Source: Sipunculus nudus (taxonomy: Eukaryota; Annelida; Sipuncula; Golfingiida; Sipunculidae). Taken from it: a DNA stretch of 64,000 bases. This document shows, in pieces, positions 51,700 to 62,900 of the stretch (position 1 is its first letter; each line of letters opens with the position of its first letter). The position numbers and the translations under genes were made by a program. The notes under the pieces were generated by a model that saw only the letters and a program-made list of their open reading frames with translations, made no database searches and was not told where the DNA came from. Location of the stretch: assembly GCA_026874595.1 (NCBI GenBank), contig CM049309.1:17008576-17072575 (forward strand), read 5' to 3'.

Positions 51700-52040
51700 A
51701 GTGCTGTTTAACATAATTCCTGCCCACACGCTATCTGGCAGACGTACCGCGCAACATCACAAATCAAGATTTTTCAAGCTTCCAAGTTTTTCTTCTTTTA
51801 TTTCCTTCTTTCATTTTTCTTCTTCTTGATTGTGAATTATCGCGCAAGCGCAATACCGGACTTCCGGTCACGCAGTCTTGTCATGGTTTACTCACACAGT
51901 CTAACAACGTATAAAACAGATGAACTGGGGATAGTATTCCTTGTGATTGGATGGTTTTGTCGGGAAACGTTTGTATTCAGCCAGATTGAATTAACAGCGA
52001 GAGAAAATCTCACATTATTTAAATGTTTATGCATCATTAG
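51700..52040 (+). repeat. Dispersed repeat family C, copy 2
   Basis: The diverged partner of 49780-50160, 2 kb away and in the same orientation. It includes CAAGCTTCCAAGT, GTGAATTATCGCGCAAGCGC, GCAGTCTTGTCATGGTTTAC and GTATTCAGCCAGATTGAATT. Confidence 0.6.
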
Positions 52041-53286
52041 AATGACATATGTAAACAATCTGGACCTTGAGGGGTGGGTTTTCAAACAGCAGATCTATGC
52101 ATGCACATTTGCAAGATATTTTGATTTGATCTTTACAACTGCTCACATTAAAAGTGTTTAACACGTGCACATGCGACAAAATTTTATTCTCAAAGTGAAG
52201 GTATACATATGTCCGATTTACACACTTTGCCTGTATAAATGTTAGATTACACTGTGTTATCTCAAATTATTTAAATGCTATATTCTCATGTAGTATATAT
52301 ATAGTTCGAAGAAATAAAGAAATTTGTGAAAGGTTTCTGCGAGTAACATATCAAGTTTATAACCTGGTTCAACAGCATATCAAAATGTGTTCGGAATAAA
52401 GGTCTAACAAATCTTTTCTCTGAACAAATACGATGAATTCATGTCAACTTAAAATATTAAATACCATAAAACTTTTTTGCAAATTACACAATTCAGGTAT
52501 TTCCTTTTTATGTTTTATACTGTAATAACTTATTGACCCACTTAAAATCTCACAAAATACAGACTTGTTTTTTTGCAGAATCCACTGCAAAAAAAGTTGC
52601 TTACACATTTTTTTTATGTAAATATGAAATTCAGCTTCATGCGTGTGACTCGTCACTTTACATATAATATTATTTTGTTTCGTTAATCACTAGCATATAT
52701 ACATGAACATGTAAGAAAAACCGATATTTTCTTAGAGAGCGTCATATACAAACATAAACAGTGTTTTAGTCACGCGGTAAAACGGACACGAGCGTTATGT
52801 GAGTTGTACAGAGTAGTACACTGCCCCGTCTGCTCCAATGCGCCGGCAACTGGCGATAATAGGCTAAGTCGGTGATGACCTTGAAAAATATAGTTCAAGG
52901 TTAAACTGAATATCAGCTGCAAATCATTTTTTTTCCTAAGCATCTTTTTCATTTTTTGTTTAATTTTCTTTCAAAGAATGTATCACCAATAAGTAAGTCA
53001 TTATTAGTAACATACCGATGTAAATATTTTACAATATTTTACAACATGAAGGTAATTGGTTGTAATTTCTTTAGTAAATATGTTGTAACATTTTTCTGAT
53101 CCATACAAATCAGCTTTCCGTAGATTCCATTCTGTGTGTACCAGGCTGCAAATGCATTTAATTTGCTGTACAGGCTTAACAGGGTATCACAATCATATTG
53201 TCAATCTATAATTTTCGTAAGAAGCCGATAATAAAGAGTAATCTTAAAACTTAATTGGTTTGCTATACCCCTCTTTGAATATTGAA

Positions 53287-53292
53287 TTTATT
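53287..53292 (-). terminator. Candidate polyadenylation signal of gene 3
   Basis: AATAAA on the minus strand, about 120 bases beyond the stop codon at 53413-53411. Confidence 0.45.
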
Positions 53293-53410
53293 ATTTTATC
53301 ATGATTCTTCAAAGGGTAGAGCCATCGATCAATTCACATCATGCTATCATACATCAGTTTAACCTTCCTTTTAAAATATAGACTGGTCCAGAATCGCTTG
53401 TCAAAAAGCC

Positions 53411-53631
53411 TTAAAAGAGGGCCTTAAATTTTCTAGCAGGCTTCTTTGATATGATATTTAGATTGTGCATCAGGTACCTGATTTGAGTTTTTATATCTGT
53501 ACAATCCACCAACACAATAAGAATGATGAAACTGGTAACAATGACGACTGCAATCACACCGATTGTCCGTGCAGACACCCTTGAATCCGGATCCACGAAA
53601 GATTCGTCATTTGCGATGGTAAACCTAGAGC
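53411..53631 (-). CDS. Gene 3 exon 7, transmembrane segment and tail
   Basis: The acceptor ...TTATAATTAAG| before GCTCTAGG is chosen over the CTCTAG seven bases later, because only the former keeps phase 1. It reads GSRFTIANDESFVDPDSRVS, then IGVIAVVIVTSFIILIVLV, then a tail ending KKPARKFKALF and a stop. The tail has one tyrosine (IRYLMH), which does not fit an ITIM. Confidence 0.7.
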
Positions 53632-53923
53632 CTTAATTATAAAAGGTAAAAAGAACACATATATATATATATATTAAATTATATAAGGTAAATTACAAAT
53701 TGCGATGTTTCTAATGGTAAAATGAGCTTGATGGGGAATGGTCCTACTCATATTACATGCAGTCATATCCAATAAGAACGGTCTCCTCAATTGCCTTTTA
53801 AATGACTGGCGCACTGTGGAGTCAGTTTTCTCCCTGCCTATGATTACTATGATTATAACACTCTATACACAACTGTGCGATTTAATTTTATGTATATATA
53901 CATGTATATATATATATATATAT

Positions 53924-53979
<56 letters not shown>

Positions 53980-56900
53980 TTCATTTCTCTCTGGACAAAG
54001 CAAAGTTATTAATATTACAGTTGCTCCATGCTTTCCAGAATCGTTATTTTTTATTACAGACCTTTCAACAAACAACGTTATGTGAGCATTGATATGTTAC
54101 AAACATAAGAAATATTATTATTCAATTTACTTTTATAGAACAACGGATCGTTTTGAGCTATAATCCTAATTAATGGACCGGCGACGCAACAGACTAAATG
54201 TAAATAAATATCTGTTGCATCGCTGTCGGCGGCTTAGGCAGTCACTGATATGCGTGGCTAATAATTTTCTAAGAAAATTGTGACAATAAGAAGTCTTATG
54301 CTCTTATATGCTGGGAGGTCTGGTCCAGTCTTTTCTCAGGGGTGCACAATCCAGGTGTCACCGTCTTCCCGCAATAGTGCACTATAGAAAGTTTTGTTCA
54401 ACATAAATGATATCAAAGATAAATACTGATAAATAATGATTAATGATAGATAACAGTTCACCTCTTAGTTCTGACTCGTTTATAACTGCAAAGAGGGGTG
54501 CGTGTGGGGTGTTGCGAGAGGGGATGTAGAAGCCGATCCTGTGGTGTACCAAATGTAGCACGTCGATGGTCAAGCTTAGGATATTTGACGGAAAGGAAGG
54601 TGTGGAAAAGAACGAAATGGTCTGGGGTCTCTTTAAAAAATTTTAGGAAGACATCTCTACAAATCTGACCTCCTTTCTAACCTAAAGATCTTAAATGCAA
54701 ATGTGACGCTTGGATTCCAGCGCTTAGCTTCTTCAGTGAACACAACCTTTGATTCCATGACTCAATATCAGCCAAGGAACGCATACCGTGGAGAAAGTCA
54801 ACAAAAAAAGTGACAATGACAAAAGTTTGAAAAAAGAAAAAGACAAAAAAGTCGGGGAAAAGCGGGGAATAAAGAAAGCCAGTTCCCAGAAAAAAACCCA
54901 AATATCGATATTATATATATATAAACACATCACCCCACTATATAACCACCATGTAAGGTAAGCACTGCTTATCTTTGTTCGCGAGTCACAAAGCTGACAA
55001 TGGCAAAAGTAAAGCTTATGTTGGCAGCTCAATTTGACTTCTACATTGTTTGGTGACAACCGAATTGTGCCAGTGGACGGGGAAAAATAAACAAGGATAT
55101 ACTTTATATTAAAACTATCATGACTGCCATAACCCCTGTAAGAGCACCATATGGTTTTATAAGTGCAGGAAATACCATAAAAATATTCATTATTTTACTG
55201 ACCTGGCGTTGTTCCGTCGCTCCTGTGTTTAACCACAGTCGTATTTAGGTCAGAAGGGAGAAATCCATCGGTAGTTTCTGCTCCACCTGAGGGCGCTGCT
55301 TTAGCTTTCGTTGTTTTTTGGTCTGCAGTGCTGTTAGGAACAATTGCTCTGGATGTTTTTGTATCGAAGTTTGTCACAGAGTCTGCCATAAAGCTGGATG
55401 TTTCAGGGACTGTTGTTATATTCCGGACTGTGGCAGATCCATGCTGGCCATTTTCCTGAACATTAGTATTTCCTGGAATTCCTTGCTGGTCATTCTCTTG
55501 GAGAGTGGTATTTCCTGGACTTTCCTGTTGGTCACTTGCTTGACCAGAGGTACTTCCTGGATTCCTTTGCTGGTCATTTTCTTGAACAGTGGTATTTCCT
55601 GGACTTACTTGTTGGTCACTAGCTTGACCAGAGGTACTTCCTGGAATGCTTTGCTGGTCATTTTCTTGAACAGTGGTATTTCCTGGACTTCCCTGTTGGT
55701 CACTTGCTTGACCAGAGGTACTTCCTAGAATCCCTTGCTGTCCATTTTCTTGAAAAGTAGTAGTTCCTGGCACGCTTGTTATACCAGGAACTATGTTCGG
55801 TGCGAGAATGGTCTCAGCTGTCGTCTCAGGCTCTGCCGGTGTCGCGTCTATATCAAGAAAAGATACAAAACATAAAAAAAAAAATTTTTTCGCCTCGTCA
55901 TTTCATTTATAATTGAAATATTGATATATGTATATATGCATCATATATTAAAATATTAATATATAGTATATAGCTGAAAATATAACTGGAGGGGCATACT
56001 TAATGGTGGTCTGGTTAATCAGGCAATACGTATGACGGTCAGCTCTAACTCACAATTAAAAAACACAAAAAACCCAAGCTGCATTTAATATCTATTCTTA
56101 AAGATCTTCGGTTTTTTCAGGATGAATAAATTAAGTCTAGATAAATAATTCTGATTTGGTCCTATTACAAAAATATTATGGAAATCGTTCAAGCTGATCT
56201 ATATAGATGCCGATCTATATAGATACATACATTCATACATACACACATACATGACCCTAGTCATGACATGAGACAAGCAGGCTGACCTAGTCATTTCAGA
56301 GAAAGTTGATCTACCTGGACCCTACTTCTGGATGTCATTGAGATTTTTATCACGGAGGAAAAGAAAACAGACACAATTAGATCAACCACCTAACTGGCCG
56401 GGAATGAGTGACGACTTTTCTCATATTTTGTGCATCATACGATCGCAGAAAATACAGTACAGAGAGGATCCATTCCACATACCCCAATAGAGAAGATGTG
56501 CTTAATAGTTATGCGATGCATACAAACGTGAAGCGATTGACATCATCAAACAGAGAAGATGCCGAGAAGATTCTGAGTGATCAAGGGAAACAATTCATTT
56601 CACCATGAATTCTAGAGTGTCCCCTGTTAAACATCAAATTATGCTTTAAACCTTAACCATCCCATATGGAATGGACTTGACACAGATTAAATTAATGGAA
56701 CTTTCTGAGAAATGTTGTTTGAGGAAATGATTGGGCACTGTTATTCGCCTATCCCGAAGAGCCCCAGGAATCTCCTGATTTCTCAACTTTTAAGTAACTG
56801 CATGGCCGTGCTGTAGGAGACCCATGCTAACCATAAGAAGCTGATAATACTGTGTAAAGGTTCATATGCTGTAGAAGGCTTTGTAGACAGCAATGACTAA

Positions 56901-59900
56901 AAGGTCTAGGGCAAAGGGAAGGTCCAGGCTTACCACAAAAAAGTACCATCTAGCAGTGAGACTGAAAATTGGGAAAAAGACCAATTTCTGTTGGTGGCTC
57001 ATGAGATCTTGTGTGTCCAATCGTTATTGAAATAAGTGAAGCTGTTATATCTTATTCAGTCAATGATGATTAAACATAAGAGCTTGTCACCAGTACAGCC
57101 ACACAATTTGATGGGAAGCTATGACTGGGATCAAAATGAATACATGATGCAAGTCATAAAGAAATAAGCGATACATTTACAGATATTTCCTGAACCACAA
57201 ATTTGGTAGAACATGAATTTGACTTGATGATCCAGTAAAAAGTAAACTGTATCCAATGCTACATTCGAGAATCTCTCAAGCAAAATATAAGTGATATGGT
57301 AAAGATGCGGTTTATTCGAGAATCCACTTCAAAGCCAGAATATATGTTATTCGTGAGATGTTTTAGGTATATATCAGTCAGTGAAACATGTCTGCAAGGC
57401 TTAGAAAAGCGCCTCTTCGACTTTGTGCTGCTTTACTAGCTTCAACTCCTATATACTCAGCTGAATTGTCTATATATATATATGTTTGAGAATAATAACT
57501 AACCGTAGACACTTTTGCTTCGTTGACAAATGTAGGCCTGTACGCTGTTTTTATTTCCAAATTGTAGCATCCTGCTTCCCTCGGTAGCTAAGTATGCGGC
57601 CTGTCCGCTGGGAAAATTTATGCCGAGTCCAAAGGGGTCGCTTATTTGAATCCCATGAACGTCTATCAACGTGGTTTTGTCAAAGACCTCGTAGCCGATC
57701 CAAGATTTCCGCACCCCTAGAAAAGGAAAAACAATGTGCTGGGGGAAAAAGTGATATCTTTTACTCTCCTCATTAATTAACTAAATTTTAAAAGGATCTA
57801 GAAATGTTAAAGATTTATACTTTAAAAGAATACCGATTCTTTAGAAATGTTTCTTTATGTTTCGAATGTTTTGCATTCAACTCCTGCCTTCACGGAAAGG
57901 TCTAAATCTTGTAAGGCCGAAAAAAGGTATGGTTCTCAGGCACTTTTTTCAGAAAACAGTGCGGGCTGGCGGTATTATATTTTTTACCTTGTTTTGTATG
58001 TTTCGATAAAATTGTCATATTATTATGAAAAAGGCATGAAAATAACAAATTTTTTTACTAAACAGGTAAAAGCACTATAAAAATGATATAATTATCTTCT
58101 TGAAAGATAAAAATCAAAATAAAAATGTTGATGCGGGGGTTAAAATTTACGAGGGCGGTGCCTGAGAACCATTCCTTTTATTTTTTTTTGCCTGACCAAG
58201 ATGGCATCTGAAAAAAAATTTGCGATGAACTATATAATAGCACCGAAAACTGATTTCATGATTGAAAATAAGTCAAATATTGAAGAAAAAACTTGTTACC
58301 AGAAAGCAGGCACCACCTCTACGATCGAGTCACGGCCATATGATACAATATTAATACATTTTCATTCAGGTTATGTATGAGTAGTTGTGAAATCAAATTA
58401 ACTGTTCAGATTAGAATTATATCATCTGATCGAAATGGGTCTTGTCCATAATTTATAGTAAGCTGTTAGACGTTTAACTTAAAACTAAAGGCACTTCTAC
58501 AACATCTGCTCGGCTTAAAGCATTTTGGAGTGAAAAGAAAGGAACTATTAAAGAGAATTATCAAATCTAACTTCAGACAAAGTAGTAACATGCTGCATGG
58601 GAGCAGACTAATGAATGAAATATTATTGTTAATTAAAGCAGATTTGAAATAAACCAATTCAAGGGCGAATCCAAGATATAGGAAAAAGATGGGTCCAACC
58701 CAGTAGGGCTGATGAAAAATCCTAGAAAAATTATTAAAGGTCCTCAGGTCCGGAAAAGTGGGGTCCAGGCCGCAAAAATTAGTCTGAAACCCTTAAAAAT
58801 GTGTGGCGGCTGAAAAAAATATTCGCTTCTGTCGTTATACTCACAGATATCCGACTTCCTTATATAAGATGCAAGTTTTAAACCTGTAATGTTACCAGAA
58901 GTCACGATTACTTAGATACCTGATTCCTTTCCAATATGTGAAAGCGGATGTTTGAAAAGTGGATATCTTTTAATTATGGGTGTTTGATACAGTTATAAGC
59001 AGGAACAAGTATCAACTGTGAATAAATGCGTAAGAAGATTTAGAAATCAATTAAATGTTTCCAGTTACTGTGCAGGTGAGACAAACGCAAGAACAACTAA
59101 ATATTATAGAAGTGTATTTATCTTGAAACAAAAAACCGAAGAACGGAAATTGTCAATAACTTCCTGTAACAAGAACGAATACCTACTGTCCGACAGGTAT
59201 TATATAAACAAATTGATACATCCTTTTAAGGTAATCAGAATTTTCCATTGCACTGCAGACAACACTGAAATGTCGTTTTATGAAATACTGCGGTTGTGCT
59301 TTTAATAGACCTAATAGGGTTTGGATATCGTAAATCGATGGACATGGTACATTACGGGAAAAACACGCAGCTCATATATTTTGTGATTTTCTGCAGTCTG
59401 CTCCCGTTTCGATTATTTGTGGGGATACAATTTAGACCATTCTGAGATCTGATATGGCTATAGGGCTGCCTTTTTTTAAGAATTGGCGATTGGGGGGCCC
59501 GAATTGAGAACTTCTATGGTCCAAAACTTCAAGTTTATTTATACATTCTAAGTACATATTTCTTTACCCTGACACTATACTAATTCTAATTTATTGAAAA
59601 CGAAAAACTTTCATTCATGTTTTTTTTTTAATTAGTCCCCTTTGTATAGACTTGTACCTCATATTCACAATTCCTTTTGAATTCCTCGGAGAGGTCGTGT
59701 TACGCTCTTTTCTGAAGAATCAACAATTTCTGATGATAACATGTAAATAGATACCGTCTCATGCAATACCTCATATTATTTCGGGATAAAGGTTACAAGA
59801 AAATAAACCAAAGAATACAAAATTCCAAGTGAGCCTCCTGGTGTCACACAACATGCAAGAAAACTTTAGGGAAGGGCCTAATATTCTAACAATTCCCTCT

Positions 59901-62900
59901 ATGGTTGCTTTTAGTTTGTCGCTTGTATTCTCTCAAATAGATCAGGTTTCATTTGGGCTGAACATCCTGGCCAAAGACTTATATGTATAAAGGAGTAAGC
60001 TAGACGCAGTACCCCACCGGCAATATATTCATTTATTTTTAAAGGTTATAGTGTCAAGATATCGAAGCTACTTACCGAATCCAGACATCCAATTCTTCAA
60101 TTTAATTAATTGTTCAATGGTCAACGGAGTGGCCAGATGTCCCCCGTGTTCGGCACATTGGATGTAGGCGTCGATGTATGTGCAAGCTGGGTCTGACAAA
60201 ACGAGAAAACAACCGCCAGGGACATCGTCTATCTGGAACTCCCCCGTTCTACATGAAGAACCTGACAAACGATTATAGATGATTTTTTGGAAGTGCTTCA
60301 GTTCAATCGATATTTGTAGTAGTTTTAGTTGAAATATTTTGTTTATTCTTTTCGTATAACCATTGTATACTCTTTAATTTTTTCGCTCTCATAGCTTTGG
60401 TTTTCTCCGAAGTCTTCTGATTCCTCCACCTCTAGACACTAGCGAACGCGACCATCTGGGCCACAGGGCGTGCCTATAGTAATAGTTATAATAACTATTT
60501 GGGCATCCACGTAAAATAGATAAATGCTGATGTTTAAGTTCACTGCGAAATGAGGGCACCGTTGAAACAAATAGACACCTGTTAGAACAGTGCAATTGTT
60601 TACAGCTAAAAGAAGAGTAACACATCATTATCTAAACGATAGGACCTTCAAGAGGAATTACTTTGCGGTATACAAACATATCCCTCCCGCCTCCCTTTTT
60701 CTTTTATCAATCATGTAATTAAAACAGAACCTATCTAGCCAAAACGTTGGTCTTGTCTACAAATTTGTCTGACGTTTATAGACAATTTCACAACTTGGCC
60801 AGAACACGAGGAAAACGCCTCTGTGCGTGTGAGGGCAGCTAAATCACTAGTCTGTCCTCATGCACGGGTAAAAGCAGGAAAACTATTAATTGTTGACCGA
60901 GTCGGTAACTTCTCGTGTTATCGTTCGCATTTAACATTTTAACATCTTTTTTTCCATATTTTTCCTGTTTGTTCAGTTACGTTTATCAATAACCATACTC
61001 ATTATAATGATATATTTACGCTCATCATTTTATCATAATAAGGCCCTGTTTATAAGGATCCAAGAGCCTGTGTTTTAAGCCTGGTTTTTCCGGACCCGGT
61101 TGAACACAAGAATACTGTTATCGAGCGCACAAATAATTTAGCCCTGATATAGCAATAAATAAAATTAATGAAACAGTTCGAAAGTATGAATATAAATACA
61201 TAAAATATGTACCTACCATTTTGTGGTTGCTTGTTACAAATGTCTGTTTGACAACAAAATTCGCACTCCCGAGTATCGTTTTCTGGGATTCTTGCAAACG
61301 GTGGGTCACAGGACAAATTATCGCAGGGTTCGCTTTGTTCGCAGGATTTACTCACGATAACTTTGGCTTCAGAGTACCGGATACGAACCCGACAACGATC
61401 CTGAAATAGCCATGGTTATTATCATGCACATAAATTAACAGCGTTACAAAAGGCAAGACATGGACCTATATATAACCAAACAAAATCGTAATCTACACTC
61501 TCACACTAAAAAATACAGGTAAACAAGAAAAAGCAAACAGGTAAACAAGGAAAAGTAAATGGAAATGGATTGTATTTACTCACATTTCTACCACATTATA
61601 TTCGGAAACAGATATACATGTATCAATAAAGAGCAGTTCCGAATAACTAAATATTTTGGCCTCTTATCGGTACTGAGGGGAGGTTTATATTTGGGTCCGT
61701 TCATTTATTTCGGGGGGGGGGGGGGGTGCAAAAATTCAAATATCGACAACTTTAAAAAAAAAAAATCATCAAGCAGTGTTCCTCATTCTAGATTGCCAAA
61801 CCTAACAATTTTTCAGAGTAATAATGTCATATTTGACCGTTTTAACACGAGTTCTGATTGTTTTCTTGCTTTTCAAGGTTTTCCAGGATTTTAAGTTCAT
61901 GTTCAGGCTTTAAATTAATGAAAGAACCAGGTTAATGTATTCTTTGATTTGCAATTTATCTAATTTTACCAGTGCAGTTGTACGACTCCATTAAATGACC
62001 TGATTTATTGATTTAATGGTCCATTAAATGACCTGATTTTTTTATTTAATGGTCAGGTAACCATTGGTCACATAGCCGTGGATCAAATATGCGTGGGTCA
62101 GATATCCTTAGGTCAGATACCAGCGGGTTGGATATCTGTTGGTCAGATATGCGCGAGTCAGATATATGCGTGGGTCAGATAACAGTGGGTTGAATATCTT
62201 TTGGTCAGATATGCGTGGGTTAGAAAGCCGTGGTTAGATATTTGTGGGTCCGATACCAGTTGGTTATATCCTTGGGTTATATATCAGCGGGTTGGATATC
62301 TGTTGGTCAGATATGCGTGGGTCAGATATCCGTGGTTAGATATTTGTGGGTCCGATACACGTTGGTTGGAATTAGGGGTTACAACATTATATGAGGGTGA
62401 TTGGAAATCGACTGTAGGGTTAATCGATAGATAGAGACCACTAGTTTGTCACGTGGTCACTCACCTGAGAGCTCTTGCAGGTTTTGACTCCTTCCCTGTT
62501 ACAGGCTTCGTTGGTATCCGATGAGGCACAATCGTGACAATCCAATGTCAAGATCTCGGCTGCTATTCAATAAAAATAAATTATAGCCAAAATTTGCGTC
62601 ACCTTAGAAGGAGTTATTGGAGAGACCTAACATTATTTTCGAAGGGTGCTAAAATAATGATATTGCAACGCTGCTAAAAAGTTATATAATACATACCTAC
62701 AATGTGTATTAGTGAACAGGAGCTAATAATGGCACCATTATCAATTATCAATGGCATGGGAACTGAAGAGTAATATGAGTCATAATAAAACGTTTCAGTC
62801 CACACACCCAGAAATAAGGTCATGGTTAACTGCTTTCTCATGTAAAGAAAGTTTCTTGGAACACTTCTTTCAAGTTTGTTGCATGCATTTTAATTGTAAT

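Larger units (their letters stand above)
44803..53286. other. Intergenic region between genes 2 and 3 (convergent)
   Basis: No coding exon is supported. It contains TA and CT microsatellites, a 25-base G run (51402-51426) and a dispersed repeat pair. GC-richer stretches occur at 46600-46900, 48060-48280 and 51050-51340, where open frames lack any domain I recognise. Confidence 0.5.
61401..62464 (-). other. Gene 3 intron 2, repeat-rich
   Basis: It holds a 15-base G run (61712-61726), a short tandem palindromic repeat (61989-62050) and a degenerate 15-bp minisatellite (62078-62370). Confidence 0.7.

Noticed and set aside
55318-55728. 136-codon plus-strand frame with periodic Leu/Thr/Trp phrases
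   Set aside because: It is the antisense shadow of the 84-bp coding repeats in exon 6 of the receptor gene.
60389-60628. Possible extra exon of the receptor gene, minus strand
   Set aside because: Including it would break the phase-1 join of exons 3 and 4. Cys spacing fits no domain and no good splice sites flank it.
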